Positions 21,301 through 30,201 of a DNA stretch of 64,000 nucleotides are shown one piece after another. Source of the DNA: Planctomycetota bacterium (lineage in GTDB: Bacteria > Planctomycetota > B15-G4); NCBI GenBank assembly GCA_021604805.1, contig BQJR01000004.1:310001-374000 (forward strand), written 5' to 3'. The notes under the pieces were generated by a model. That model saw only the letters and a list, made by a program, of their open reading frames with translations. It did not search any database and had not been told where the DNA came from. Position 1 is the first letter of the stretch; every line of letters begins with the position of its first letter. The position numbers and the translations under genes are program-made.

Positions 21301-22361
21301 CGCTCACGCTCTGCGCGCGCTCGGAACCGTCGCCCGAAGCGCAGGCCGCGATCGACACGCTCCGCACCGAAGGCGTGGACGTGCGCACCGCGCGCGTCGA
21401 CGTGACCGACCGCGCCGCACTCGAGGCCCTGCTCCACGACCTCTCGCCCGCACTCGGCGGCGTGGTGCATGCAGCCGGCGTGCTCCAAGACGGCATGCTC
21501 ATGAACCTCGACTGGGAGCGCTTTGCCCGCGTGCTCGCCCCCAAACTCGAAGGCGCCTGGAACCTGCACGAACTCACGCAGTCGCAACCGCTCGACTTCT
21601 TCGTGTGCTTCTCGTCGATGGTCGGCGTGTTGGGCAACGCCGGGCAAGGCAACTACGCCGCAGCCAACGCCTTCCTCGACGCACTCGCCTGGCACCGTCG
21701 CGCGCTGGATCTGCCCGCGCTGAGCATCGACTGGGGTCCGTGGTCGGGCGCCGGCATGGCCTCGGAGAGCGCGGCCCGCAACCGCGCGCGCTTCGCCGAG
21801 ATAGGGCTCGGCAGCCTGTCGCACGACCAGGGTTTGGCCGTCTTCGAACGCTTGCTCGCCGACTCCACCCACACGCAGGTGGCGGTGTTGCCGATCACTT
21901 GGCCGCGCTTCCTCGCGCGCATGGCGCAGGCGCCGCCCTTCTACGAGGCCTTGCAGAGCGCGGCCGCCCCGAGCCTCGCCTCCGGCGTGTCGCTGCTCGA
22001 CGAACTCGCGGGCGCCACGCCGGAAGAGATGTCGAAGCGCTTGATGGACTTCCTGCGCGAGCAGCTCGCTTTCGTGATGGGTTTCGCGTCGCCGAATCAG
22101 GTCGACCCGCAGCTCGAACTCGTGGAGATGGGCATCGACTCCTTGCTGGCCGTGGACCTGCGCAACCGCGTGGAAGCCAGCCTGGGTGTGTCGCTGCCGG
22201 CCACGCTGCTCTTCGATCACCCGAACCTGAGTTCGCTGGCCACGAGTCTCACCGAGTTGCTGCAGCAGAGCAGCAGCGACGACGACGAGCTGCTCGCCGA
22301 GATCGAGGAGCTGTCCGACGACGAGGTCATGCGCCTCCTGTCGGGCGAACAGGATGACTGA
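15360..22361 (+). CDS. Reducing type I polyketide synthase, ACP-KS-AT-DH-ER-KR-ACP
   Basis: 2333 residues. Domains in order: N-terminal ACP (~25-105, phosphopantetheine Ser65 in LGFDSLLAV); KS (~155-585, Cys327 in DTACSSS, His in EAHGTGTS and NIGHAEP); AT (~700-1010, Ser802 in GHSVGEY, malonyl-type HAFH motif); DH (~1075-1350, His1105 and Asp1277 in LLDGCFQ, although the usual HxxxGxxxxP glycine is Asp); ER (~1615-1925, NADPH loop HAAAGGVG at 1766); KR (~1950-2170, TGGLGALG, Tyr2099 in GQGNYAAAN, LQD loop); and C-terminal ACP (~2215-2300, Ser2261 in MGIDSLLAV). One fully reducing malonate extension is predicted. There is no loading KS or thioesterase. The N-terminal ACP probably replaces the free-standing ACP of actinobacterial isonitrile clusters. 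The stop overlaps the NRPS start by eight bases. Confidence 0.93.
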   Translation: MTDTDRPAAARDAAFLERLAGAPASETRRLLCDYVCAQVADFLDFEAADGEVGPHDQFLELGFDSLLAVDFKIRLEERLDCRLQSTVLFDCATPDALVAYLTDVLSGATRTAPAPRLTPRRPDTLADTDIEALDAEQLRALVRKQSARLRAHDEAASEPIAIVGMACRMPGHANTPEEFWQLQLNGVDAIAEIPASRWDVNAFYDADRDVPGRMYTRVGGFIDRVGEFDAGFFNISPREATQLDPQQRVLMEVVWEALERAGLSADRLQGSPTGVFIGTRGAEYYQAANPEDIETYYATGNSSSAMAGRLSYFLGLTGPCFAVDTACSSSLVALHAAAQSLRKGECSAAIAGGVNLLLDPIGNIAISKASMLSPNGRCATFDAEADGYARSEAVGVVVLKRLSRAQADGDHVLAVIRGSAINQDGASGGLTVPSGAAQQVVIRQALANAGVSPGDIGYMEAHGTGTSLGDPIEVAALDAVFGPGRDRERHPLMIGSVKTNIGHAEPAAGIAGLIKVVQILEHGVIPPHLHLNEPNPHIPWDETIVRVPRSATPWPRGERPRMAGVSSYGFGGSNAHVILAEAPAAPQRERSASRPAELFAISARSENGLRDLVTRYREQLESPVATSSTDSAKLGTDTGSASDDAARAATTLADTPLVDLCASAATGRAQLPHRLALVVESHADLAEQLAQFGSHASHGWSGRAPAHAPKIGFLFTGQGSQYAGMANELYHTQAVFRAELERCEELLAPHLQHSLRDVLWGEHSALLSRTDFTQPCLFALEYALAKLWASWGVHPTWVAGHSVGEYAAACLAGVFSLDDACKLIAARGRLMVERTEPGAMAVIFASMDLVRRHVPAADPELSIAAYNGPWSLVISGKSERVKAVTDALSADGLDCRTLDVSHAFHSPLMDPMLDEFAAVANSVEFHVPTLGFVSNLQAGITPHELAQADYWVRHVREPVRFADGINALAREHCDILIEIGPSPTLIGMAQSVASDTGTLWLPSLRKGHGDWATLLASLGELFVHGAPLDWRGFHADDGARKVLLPTYPFQRSRYWLERKARVAQAGNATGHRLLGGRISSSTLQPGQVLFESTVREDDPALFADHRAYDTAILPAAAFLECALAAGRHVSGSEQLELRDVVIEAALALDDVDTKLQTLLTPTEPGAWEFKLFSARDDADAWTPHVTGTIARGKATHGADADANADTVSLDALRERCAGSVDTNGLYDRYAAIGLSYGPAFRGLQSLARGEGEALGHVVLPEAAGAARGFLAHPALLDGCFQTCLTLALQRGLDGMYLPVSYERVLLHAPLGSEVFCHVRLRSVSDDARVLVQDLELRDDNGALVARLDGLSLVQASQAALSSAADPLKTLGHSVSWSPRAHTAELPDAPDTLTGEWLLLADDGGVAEALADRLRALGATPRLLRRGQVRDDNWDAVLDASTEPLAAVLHLWALDASSAPASDAARQHELCGSALGLAGALARREAGAAPQIAFITRGAVPASDTPAPLAVDQSTLWGLGAVFALEHPEWRTRRLDLDPLAARESAVAAGESNDTAADSANDAGEGTAAELDALLLELTTPDDETQVAWRNGTRRVARLTRTSARARRALALPGETWQLRVSEYGVLENLNAFAAPRRAPEHGEVEIEVAATALNFKDVLTALGMLREQAEAAGILSAPQQPLGLECAGKVVAVGEGVTHFAIGDAVVASTLGAMASHVTLPASAVFAKPDSVNMTDAAALPTVFLTALYGLENCAQIRAGDKVLIHAAAGGVGQAAIQLAQRAGAEVFATASPGKWEHLRAQGVQHVMNSRTLDFADEVLALTEGRGVDIVLNSLNGEHIPSSLRCLAEGGRFIEIGKLGIWSPEQVSAERADVEYHAFDMVDVTLADPQLLSALQSSLCTGLDDGSLRPPPVKVFPVTEAVSAFSWLAQAKNIGKVVLSVPAPGARSLPVRDDRNYLITGGLGALGLSVARFLADAGARALTLCARSEPSPEAQAAIDTLRTEGVDVRTARVDVTDRAALEALLHDLSPALGGVVHAAGVLQDGMLMNLDWERFARVLAPKLEGAWNLHELTQSQPLDFFVCFSSMVGVLGNAGQGNYAAANAFLDALAWHRRALDLPALSIDWGPWSGAGMASESAARNRARFAEIGLGSLSHDQGLAVFERLLADSTHTQVAVLPITWPRFLARMAQAPPFYEALQSAAAPSLASGVSLLDELAGATPEEMSKRLMDFLREQLAFVMGFASPNQVDPQLELVEMGIDSLLAVDLRNRVEASLGVSLPATLLFDHPNLSSLATSLTELLQQSSSDDDELLAEIEELSDDEVMRLLSGEQDD

Positions 22362-25300
22362 CCGCGCGCGGCGCCTCGCCAAGCTCTCGCCGGCCAAGCG
22401 CGCGTTGCTCGAACGTCAGCTCGCGGCGCGGCGACGTGAACGCGCGGGTGCGCGCGGCGTCACGATCCGCGCGCGCGACACGGACCGCGACTCGAACAAC
22501 AAGGACGCGCCGCCGCTCTCCTTCAGCCAGGAACGCTTCTGGTTCCTGCAGCAGCTCGAGCCGCAGAGCGCGGAGTACAACGTGGTCGCGGCCGGACGCT
22601 TTGCCGGCGCCCTGAACCGCGAAGCCCTGCGACGCGCGCTCGCGAACGTGGTGCAGCGCCACGAGATCTTGCGCACCACTTTTCCCGTGGTCGACGGCCT
22701 GCCCACGCTGGACGTCGCGCGCGATGTCCACGTGCCCCTGCCCTGCGTCGACCTCTCACGGCGCGGCGCAGAACGCGAGGCGCTGGCCCTGGCCGAAGCC
22801 AAGCGTTTCGGCGCGCAAGCCATCGACCTGTCGCAGGGCCCGCTGCTGCGCGCCGAGCTCATCCAGCTCGCCGACGACGAGCACGTGATGCTGATCCTGC
22901 AGCACCACATCGTGACCGACGGTTGGTCGCTGGCGGTGCTCATCCGCGAACTCTCGGCGGATTACAGCGCGCAGGTGCGGCGCGACGGCGCGACCCTCCC
23001 CACACCCACCTTGCAGTTCCCCGACTACGCAGCCTGGGAGCGCGAACACCTGGCCGGCGAGCGCCTGGAACGCGAGCTCGACTTCTGGCGCGAGCAACTC
23101 GCGGGCGCGCCGGCCGCGCTCGAGTTGCCCTTCGATCGCGCGCGTCCGGCCTTGCAGACACACGCTGGCCGCACCGTGCGCTACGGCTTCGGCTCCGCGC
23201 TCTCCCACAAGTTGCGCAAGTTGGCGAACGCCCAGGGCAGCACGCTCTTCATCACTCTGTTCGCAGCCTTCGACGCCTTGCTCGCGCGCCTCTGTGGGCA
23301 GCACGACGTGGTCGTGGGCACCTCGATCGCGAACCGAGATCGCCCCGAGGTCGCCGGCTTGCTCGGGCCGTTGATGAACACGCTCGCGCTGCGCGTGGAC
23401 TGCAGCGGCGAACCGAGCTTCGTCGACTTGCTCGCGCGCGTGCGCGCCGTGAGCGCCGCCGCCTTCGCACACCCCGACGTGCCCTTCGAACGCGTCGTCG
23501 CCGAACTCGTGGCCGAACGCGATCCGAGTCACTCGCCCGTGTTCAACGTGTTCTTCGACATGGCGGTGCCGATCCCTCCGCCCAGCTACGAAGGGCTCGA
23601 CGTGGCCGCCTACCCCATCGACCACGAGCGCGCCATGTTCGACCTGGCGCTCTCGCTGGTGGACGAGCCGCAAGAAGTCAGCGCTGATGTCGAGTTCAAC
23701 ACCGACCTCTTCGAGCGCGCCACGATCGACCGCTTGTGGCGCAGTTTCGAGGTGCTGCTCACCGGCATCGTGGCCGAACCCGAGCGCCCCCTGCACGAGC
23801 TGCCGCTGCTCGACGAGGACGAGCGCGAACGCGTGCTGCACGACTTCAACGCCACGTCGCTGCCGCTCGACGCGGGCGCGTTCCTGCACCGTTGCTTCGA
23901 GGAGCACGCCGCCGCGACACCCGACGCGCCCGCGCTCGAGCACGACGGCCAAGCGATGAGTTACGCCGAGCTCGACCTGCGCGCGAATCGCCTCGCGCAA
24001 CACCTGGCGCGCCGCGGCGTGGGACCCGAAGTGCGCGTGGCCGTGCGTCTCCCCCGCTCCGCCGACGTGCTCATCACGCTGCTCGCGATCTGGAAGGCCG
24101 GCGGCGCCTACGTGCCGATCGACCCTGCCGACCCGCCGGCGCGCCAAGCGCTGTTACTCGCCGAGTCGAAGGCCGCGTTCTTGATCACGCGCAGCGATGT
24201 CGGCGGCAGCGATGCGTTGGGCGAGACTTCTGGTTCGAGTTGCCGTGCGACCTCGCGCGCGACCGCTTCGTCACCGACTTCGACTTCGCTGCCGGTGCTC
24301 GAACTCGACACCGCGCGCGACGAACTCGCCGCCGAGTCGCCGGCACCGCTCGCGCGCGACACCTCACCCGACGAACTCGCGTACGTGATCTTCACGTCGG
24401 GTTCGACCGGTCGACCCAAAGGCGTGGCCGTCACGCAAGGCGCACTGCTGAACCACGTGGCCTGGGTGCGCGACGCCTTCGACATCACGCCCGCAGATCG
24501 CTTCCTCTTGCGCACGCCGCTCACCTTCGACGCGTCGCTGTGGGAACTCGTGCATCCCTTGGCCTCGGGCGCGTGCCTGGTCGTGGCGCCCAGCGGCGTG
24601 CAACGCGACCCCGCCGCGCTGCTCGAACTCGTAGCGGCCGCGCGCATCACGGTGTTGCAGACCGTGCCGTCGATGCTCGTGAGTTGGCTCGACGAAGCGC
24701 GCTTCGCCGACTGCACGCGCCTGCGTCATCTGATCTGCGCGGGCGAGACGCTGCGCCTCGATCTCGTGCACGCGTTCGATCGGCGTTGCCTCGCCGCCGG
24801 CATGCCCACGCGCATGCACAACCTCTACGGTCCGTCGGAGGCCTGCATCGACGCGAGCGCGCACACCTGCGAGCGTGGCCCCGACGGCCTCACGCGCAAC
24901 GGCGGTCGCGACACCGCGCCCATCGGTCGCCCGATCAGCAACGCCGTGATTCACGTGCTCGACGCGTGGCGTCAACCGGTGCCCGTGGGCGTGGCGGGCG
25001 AACTCTACGTGGGCGGCGCCGGACTCGCGCGCGGCTACCTCGACCAAGCCGAACTCAGCGCCGAACGCTTCGTGCCGAATCCCTTCGGCGCGGGTCGGCT
25101 CTACCGCACGGGCGACCTCGGACGCTACCTACCGAGTGGTGAACTCGAGTACCTCGGGCGTCGCGATCATCAAGTGAAAGTGCGCGGGCATCGCATCGAG
25201 CTGGGCGAGGTCGAGGTCGCGCTGGCAGCGCACGCGCAAGTGAAAGAAGCCGTGGTCGTGACCGACGGGTCGCAGGGCAACGCGCGCCTGCTGGCCTACG

Positions 25301-28300
25301 TCACAGCGCTGGGCAACGCCACGCTCAGCGCGCCGCAGCTGCGCGCCTTCCTCACCGAGAGCCTGCCGCAGCACATGATCCCGTCGCGCTTCCTGCAGCT
25401 CGACGCCTTGCCTCTGACCGCGAGCGAAAAGGTCGACCGCGCCGCCTTGCCTGCAGCACCGAGCGACAGCAGCGCGAGCGACAGCGCGCACGTGGCGCCG
25501 CGCAACGCCACCGAAGCGCGTCTCGCCGAGCTGACCGCCGAGCTGCTCGAGCTCGACCGCGTGAGTGTGCACGACGACTTCTTCGCGCTCGGCGGCCACT
25601 CGCTGCTCGCCACACGCTTGGCCGCACGCGTGCGCGCCGAGTGGACGGTGGACGTGCCGCTGCTGCGCTTCTTCGAGACCCCCACCGTTGCGGCCTTGGC
25701 CGCAGCCATCGACACGAGCCACCCGACACACAACGACGCAGCCGTCGCACCGCGCGACCGCGATGCGAGTCGGGAACTCCCGCTGTCCTTCGCGCAACGT
25801 CGGCTGTGGTTCCTAGCGCGGCTCGAACCGCAGGCCACGCACTTCAACATGCTGGGCGGCTTGCGACTGCGCGGCGCGCTCGACACCGCAGCGCTCGACG
25901 CCGCCTTCGTGGCGCTCGTGCAGCGTCACGAAGTGCTGCGCACGGTGTTCGGCGAACACGAGGGCACGCCGCACGGCCTGCTCCAACCGACGCCGTCCAC
26001 GCTGCTGCAAGTGGAGCCCTTGGAGGCGGCCAGCACCACGCAGAAGCACGCGGCCCTGCATGCAGTGCTCACTCGAGAAGCCGCGCACGTGTTCGACCTC
26101 GCGCAGGGCCCGCTGCTGCGCGCGCGGCTGCTGCGCTTCGGCGACCACGACCACGCGCTCGTGGTGAACCAGCATCACATCGTGTCGGACGCGTGGTCGC
26201 TGGGCCTCATGGCGCAGGAACTCGAAGCGCTCTACCTCGCGCACTCGCGCGGCGTGGACGCCGAGCTCCCCGACCTCACTTGGCAGTACGCCGACTTCGC
26301 GCAGTGGCAGAGCAACGCGCTGCAAGGCCAGCGCCTCGACGACTTGCTCGACTTCTGGCGCGACGCGCTCGCGGGCGCACCCGCCGGCGTGGAGCTGCCC
26401 AACGATGCGCCGCGCCCTGCGCAAGCGCGGCACCGCGGCGAGACCCTGCGTCGTGAGCTGCCGCCCGCGCTCTTCCAGCGCGCCACGGACCTCGCGCGCG
26501 CCAGTGACGCCACGCCTTTCGTGGTGTTGCTCGCCGCTTACCAAGCCTTGCTCCAACGCCTCACGCGCCAACACGACATCGTGCTGCTCACGGCCGTGGC
26601 GAACCGCACGCGCCTCGAAACCGAGTCGCTGCTCGGCTTCTTCATCAACACGCTCGCCGTGCGCGTGAACACCAGCGGCGCGCGTAGCTTCCGGAAACTG
26701 TTGTCGCGTTCGGCGCAGAGCGCGCACGCGGCCTTCGCGCATCAGGACCTGCCCTTCGAGCGGCTCGTCGACGAGTTCGGTGGACGGCGTGACCCGAGTC
26801 GTCCGCCGATCTCGAACCTGTCCTTCAACCTGTTCAGCGCGCGCGGGCAGCAGTGGCGACTCGGCGAGCTCGACGTGCAGCCCTTGGAGATCACGCCGCA
26901 GAGCAGCAAGCTCGACCTCGGTATCACACTGATCGAGAGCGAGGTCGGCGAGCCACTGAGCGCCGAACTCGAGTACGACACCGACCTCTTCGAGCGCGCC
27001 ACGATCGAACAGATCTGGTCGCTCTACGAGTTGCTGCTCACGGCTTGCCTGCGCGATCCCGAGCAGTCCTTCGAGCGTGTGTCCCTCGTGTCCGAGAGCG
27101 ACCGCGCGCGCTTGCTCGAGAACGCGCGCGGCCCCAGGCTGCGACACGCGGTGTTGCCTTGCGTCGCGGAGCTCGTGGCGCAGCACGCACGGGCGACGCC
27201 GTCGTCCGAAGCGCTCGTGTTCGGCGCGCAACGCTGGGACTACGCCGCGCTCGACGCGCGCGTCGACGCGCTGGCGCATCGATTGCGCGCGCTCAGCCTG
27301 CCGCGCGACGGCTTGGTGGGCCTGTGCCTCCCGCGCGGCCCCGAAAGCATCGTGGCCTTGCTCGCGTGCTGGCGCGCGCGACTCGCCTGGGTGCCGGTGA
27401 TGCCCGCCGACCCGCCCGCCCGCCGCCGCGCCCTGCTCGCCGAGGTGGGCGCGCACTTGCTCGTCACCCACCACAGCTTCGCGACCGAGATGGCCGGCGC
27501 CGCACCACAAGTGCTGCTGCTCGACGCGCCAGAACGCAACACGCCGCCCGTCGACTCCGACACGTCGCAGGGTCCAGCGGCGCCCGCCGCGCACGATCCC
27601 GACGCGCTCGCCTACGTGCTCTTCACCTCCGGTTCGACCGGCCGGCCCAAAGCCGTGGAGATGACGCACGCCGCACTCGCACACCACACGAGTTGGTTCG
27701 TGCAGCACTTCGACTTCGAGGCGCGCGATCGCGTGCTGCACAAGATCCCGCTCAGCTTCGACGCAGCGCTGCTCGAAGTGCTCCCGGCGCTGGCGGTCGG
27801 CGGAACGCTCGTGATCGCCGACGACGACGCAGCCCTCGACCCCGCCGAACTCGTGGCGCTCGGTCGGCGCGAAGGCTGCAGCACCTTGCTCGCCGTGCCC
27901 TCCTTGCTCGCGCCGATCGTGGAGCAAGCGCACTTCGGCGAGTGGCATGCGCTGCGTCACGCGTTCAGCGGCGGCGAAGCGCTCAGCGCGGAGTTGGTGC
28001 GACGCTTCGCCGCGCGGCGTCCGGCGGGGAGCGAGTCGCGAGAACCCGCCGCGCTGCACAACCTCTATGGCCCCACCGAAGCCTGCGTGAACACCACGAG
28101 CTTCGCGTGCCCACCCGAGGCCACAGCGCCGATCCCGATCGGCCGCCCCGTGGCCGACGTGCGCACCCACGTCGTGGACGCACACGGCGAGTTGTTGCCG
28201 GCCTTGTTGCCGGGCGAACTCTGGATCGGCGGCCCAGGCCTCGCGCGCGGCTATCGCGGCGCCCCCGACGACACGCGCGCGGCCTTCGTGTCCGATCCCT

Positions 28301-30201
28301 GCGATCCCACCGCGCGCGCCTATCGCAGCGGCGACCTCGTACGACGCCGCACGGACGGCCAGCTCGTCTACCTCGGGCGGGTCGACGCGCAACTCAAAGT
28401 GCGCGGGCAGCGCGTGGAGCCGGGCGAGGTCGAGACCTTGCTCGCCGAACACGCAACGGTGCGCGACGTGGCCGTGACGTGCCGCGACGGCAGCACACTC
28501 GTGGCGCACGTGGTCGGCAGGAGCTCCGCGCGCGAGGAGCTCGCAGCGTTCGCGGCGCAACGCTTGCCGTCGGCGATGCTGCCTTCGCGTTGGCGCTTCG
28601 TGGACGAGCTGCCGCGCACGGCGCACGGCAAGCTCGACCGGCGCACGCTCGAAGCCGCCGCCGACGAGGCGCGCGGCGAAATCGGCCGGACGGGCGCGGG
28701 CGACACGAGCCCTCCGCGCAGCCCGCTCGAAGCGCAGCTCACGCAGCTCATGTCCGAAGTGCTCGGCGTGGAGCCACTGAGCCTGCACGACGACTTCTTC
28801 GAGCGCGGCGGACATTCGCTGCTCGCGATCCGACTCGTGGCGCGCGTGAACGAGGCCTTGAACATCGAGCTGCCGTTGCGCGCCGTCTTCAGTGAACCCA
28901 CACCGGCGCGCCTGGCCGTGTGCGTCGAGCTGCTGCAAGGCGGCGGCACGCTCGACACACTGGAGCCGACCCGCTGCGTGAACCTTCGCAAGGAAGCGCG
29001 GCTCGACGACGACATCCGCCCCCGTGCCCCCACGCGTGCCGCGCCCCCGCGCGAGATCCTGCTCACCGGCGCCACCGGCTTCCTCGGCGCGTTCCTGTTG
29101 CGCGAGTTGCTCGAACAGACCGACGCGCGCCTGCACTGCCTCGTGCGCGCCCGCGATGCCGACGGCGCTCGCGCGCGACTTCTCGCGAACCTGGAACGCT
29201 ACGAACTCTGGCCCGCGTCGCGCGCCGACGAATTCGCGGCGCGCCTGGTGCCGCTCGCCGGTGATCTGGGCAGCGCGCAACTCGGGCTGAGCGACGACCA
29301 CTTCGCGCAACTCGCCGCGTCGCTCGACCTGATCTACCACTCGGGCGCGTCGGTGAACTTCTTCCACGACTACGCCAAGCTCGAAGCGCCGAATGTCGGC
29401 GGCACGCGCGAGTTGCTGCGTCTCGCCTGCCGCGAACGCGCCACGCCCTTCCATTTCGTGTCGACCATCGGCGTGCTCGCCGCGCCGCACGCCGCCACAC
29501 TCAGCGAACTCCCCGAAGACATCGCGCTCGACGACTTCGCCGACCTGCAAGGCGGCTACGAACAGAGCAAGTGGGTCGCCGAACAACTCGTGCACGAAGC
29601 CGGGCGACGCGGCCTGCCCGTGGCCGTGTACCGCCCGGGTCGCATCGTCGGTCACGCGCACACAGGCGTGGGCAACCTCGACGACGTGGGTTCGCGCGTG
29701 TTGCGCGGCTGCCTCGAACTCGGCGCCGCGCCCGCCATCGACACTCCGGTGGACATGACGCCGGTGGACTTCGTGGCCGGCGCCATCGCGCACATCTCGC
29801 TGCACAGCGCGACCACGTCGCGTGCGTATCACTTGGTGAACCCCGAGCGCGTGCCGCTCTCGCAGGTGTTCGAGTGGGCGCGCGATGAAGGCCACGCGCT
29901 GCAGTCGCTCGAGTGGCAAGCCTGGCTCGACGAGGTCGCGCGCCACGTGGCGCAACACCCCGCGAGCACGCTCACCCCGCTGCTCCCGCTCTTCACCGCA
30001 GACGGCGCCGACGAATCCGACTTCGCGCCCGATGTGCGCCTGCCCCCCCTCGCTTACCGCCATGTCTTGCAAGACCTCGCGAACAGCTCGTTGCGCTGTC
30101 CGCCCGTGAACCGTGCGATGCTGGCGCGCTGGTTGAACGACTTCGCGCGCCGCGCACCGCAAGACTCCACCGAACACGAAGCACTCGGAGATCACCGATG
30201 A
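22354..30201 (+). CDS. Two-module nonribosomal peptide synthetase, C-A-PCP-C-A-PCP-reductase
   Basis: 2615 residues. C1 (~50-480, HHIVTDG at 184-190), A1 (~500-1030, FTSGSTGRPKG from 680, YRTGDLGRY), PCP1 (Ser1083 in GGHSLLA), C2 (~1140-1560, HHIVSDA at 1274-1280, where the last Gly is Ala), A2 (~1590-2080, FTSGSTGRPKA from 1757), PCP2 (Ser2155) and a terminal thioester reductase (~2230-2600, LTGATGFLGAF at 2237, YEQSK Tyr2402/Lys2406). Specificity codes read by eye against GrsA are roughly DAWQIALIDK for A1 (partly like glutamine codes) and DALLFGLVNK for A2 (no match recalled). Release as an aldehyde or alcohol is expected, as in Rv0101/ScoA, rather than hydrolysis. Two amino acids would be added to the PKS-derived acyl chain. 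Confidence 0.93.
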   Translation: MTDRARRLAKLSPAKRALLERQLAARRRERAGARGVTIRARDTDRDSNNKDAPPLSFSQERFWFLQQLEPQSAEYNVVAAGRFAGALNREALRRALANVVQRHEILRTTFPVVDGLPTLDVARDVHVPLPCVDLSRRGAEREALALAEAKRFGAQAIDLSQGPLLRAELIQLADDEHVMLILQHHIVTDGWSLAVLIRELSADYSAQVRRDGATLPTPTLQFPDYAAWEREHLAGERLERELDFWREQLAGAPAALELPFDRARPALQTHAGRTVRYGFGSALSHKLRKLANAQGSTLFITLFAAFDALLARLCGQHDVVVGTSIANRDRPEVAGLLGPLMNTLALRVDCSGEPSFVDLLARVRAVSAAAFAHPDVPFERVVAELVAERDPSHSPVFNVFFDMAVPIPPPSYEGLDVAAYPIDHERAMFDLALSLVDEPQEVSADVEFNTDLFERATIDRLWRSFEVLLTGIVAEPERPLHELPLLDEDERERVLHDFNATSLPLDAGAFLHRCFEEHAAATPDAPALEHDGQAMSYAELDLRANRLAQHLARRGVGPEVRVAVRLPRSADVLITLLAIWKAGGAYVPIDPADPPARQALLLAESKAAFLITRSDVGGSDALGETSGSSCRATSRATASSPTSTSLPVLELDTARDELAAESPAPLARDTSPDELAYVIFTSGSTGRPKGVAVTQGALLNHVAWVRDAFDITPADRFLLRTPLTFDASLWELVHPLASGACLVVAPSGVQRDPAALLELVAAARITVLQTVPSMLVSWLDEARFADCTRLRHLICAGETLRLDLVHAFDRRCLAAGMPTRMHNLYGPSEACIDASAHTCERGPDGLTRNGGRDTAPIGRPISNAVIHVLDAWRQPVPVGVAGELYVGGAGLARGYLDQAELSAERFVPNPFGAGRLYRTGDLGRYLPSGELEYLGRRDHQVKVRGHRIELGEVEVALAAHAQVKEAVVVTDGSQGNARLLAYVTALGNATLSAPQLRAFLTESLPQHMIPSRFLQLDALPLTASEKVDRAALPAAPSDSSASDSAHVAPRNATEARLAELTAELLELDRVSVHDDFFALGGHSLLATRLAARVRAEWTVDVPLLRFFETPTVAALAAAIDTSHPTHNDAAVAPRDRDASRELPLSFAQRRLWFLARLEPQATHFNMLGGLRLRGALDTAALDAAFVALVQRHEVLRTVFGEHEGTPHGLLQPTPSTLLQVEPLEAASTTQKHAALHAVLTREAAHVFDLAQGPLLRARLLRFGDHDHALVVNQHHIVSDAWSLGLMAQELEALYLAHSRGVDAELPDLTWQYADFAQWQSNALQGQRLDDLLDFWRDALAGAPAGVELPNDAPRPAQARHRGETLRRELPPALFQRATDLARASDATPFVVLLAAYQALLQRLTRQHDIVLLTAVANRTRLETESLLGFFINTLAVRVNTSGARSFRKLLSRSAQSAHAAFAHQDLPFERLVDEFGGRRDPSRPPISNLSFNLFSARGQQWRLGELDVQPLEITPQSSKLDLGITLIESEVGEPLSAELEYDTDLFERATIEQIWSLYELLLTACLRDPEQSFERVSLVSESDRARLLENARGPRLRHAVLPCVAELVAQHARATPSSEALVFGAQRWDYAALDARVDALAHRLRALSLPRDGLVGLCLPRGPESIVALLACWRARLAWVPVMPADPPARRRALLAEVGAHLLVTHHSFATEMAGAAPQVLLLDAPERNTPPVDSDTSQGPAAPAAHDPDALAYVLFTSGSTGRPKAVEMTHAALAHHTSWFVQHFDFEARDRVLHKIPLSFDAALLEVLPALAVGGTLVIADDDAALDPAELVALGRREGCSTLLAVPSLLAPIVEQAHFGEWHALRHAFSGGEALSAELVRRFAARRPAGSESREPAALHNLYGPTEACVNTTSFACPPEATAPIPIGRPVADVRTHVVDAHGELLPALLPGELWIGGPGLARGYRGAPDDTRAAFVSDPCDPTARAYRSGDLVRRRTDGQLVYLGRVDAQLKVRGQRVEPGEVETLLAEHATVRDVAVTCRDGSTLVAHVVGRSSAREELAAFAAQRLPSAMLPSRWRFVDELPRTAHGKLDRRTLEAAADEARGEIGRTGAGDTSPPRSPLEAQLTQLMSEVLGVEPLSLHDDFFERGGHSLLAIRLVARVNEALNIELPLRAVFSEPTPARLAVCVELLQGGGTLDTLEPTRCVNLRKEARLDDDIRPRAPTRAAPPREILLTGATGFLGAFLLRELLEQTDARLHCLVRARDADGARARLLANLERYELWPASRADEFAARLVPLAGDLGSAQLGLSDDHFAQLAASLDLIYHSGASVNFFHDYAKLEAPNVGGTRELLRLACRERATPFHFVSTIGVLAAPHAATLSELPEDIALDDFADLQGGYEQSKWVAEQLVHEAGRRGLPVAVYRPGRIVGHAHTGVGNLDDVGSRVLRGCLELGAAPAIDTPVDMTPVDFVAGAIAHISLHSATTSRAYHLVNPERVPLSQVFEWARDEGHALQSLEWQAWLDEVARHVAQHPASTLTPLLPLFTADGADESDFAPDVRLPPLAYRHVLQDLANSSLRCPPVNRAMLARWLNDFARRAPQDSTEHEALGDHR

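Noticed and set aside
25813..30195. Very long minus-strand open frame (1460 codons) opposite the NRPS
   Set aside because: Its translation is His/Arg/Gln/Ala-rich with no domains, and the plus strand encodes all NRPS motifs. Long antisense frames are expected where third positions are almost always G or C.
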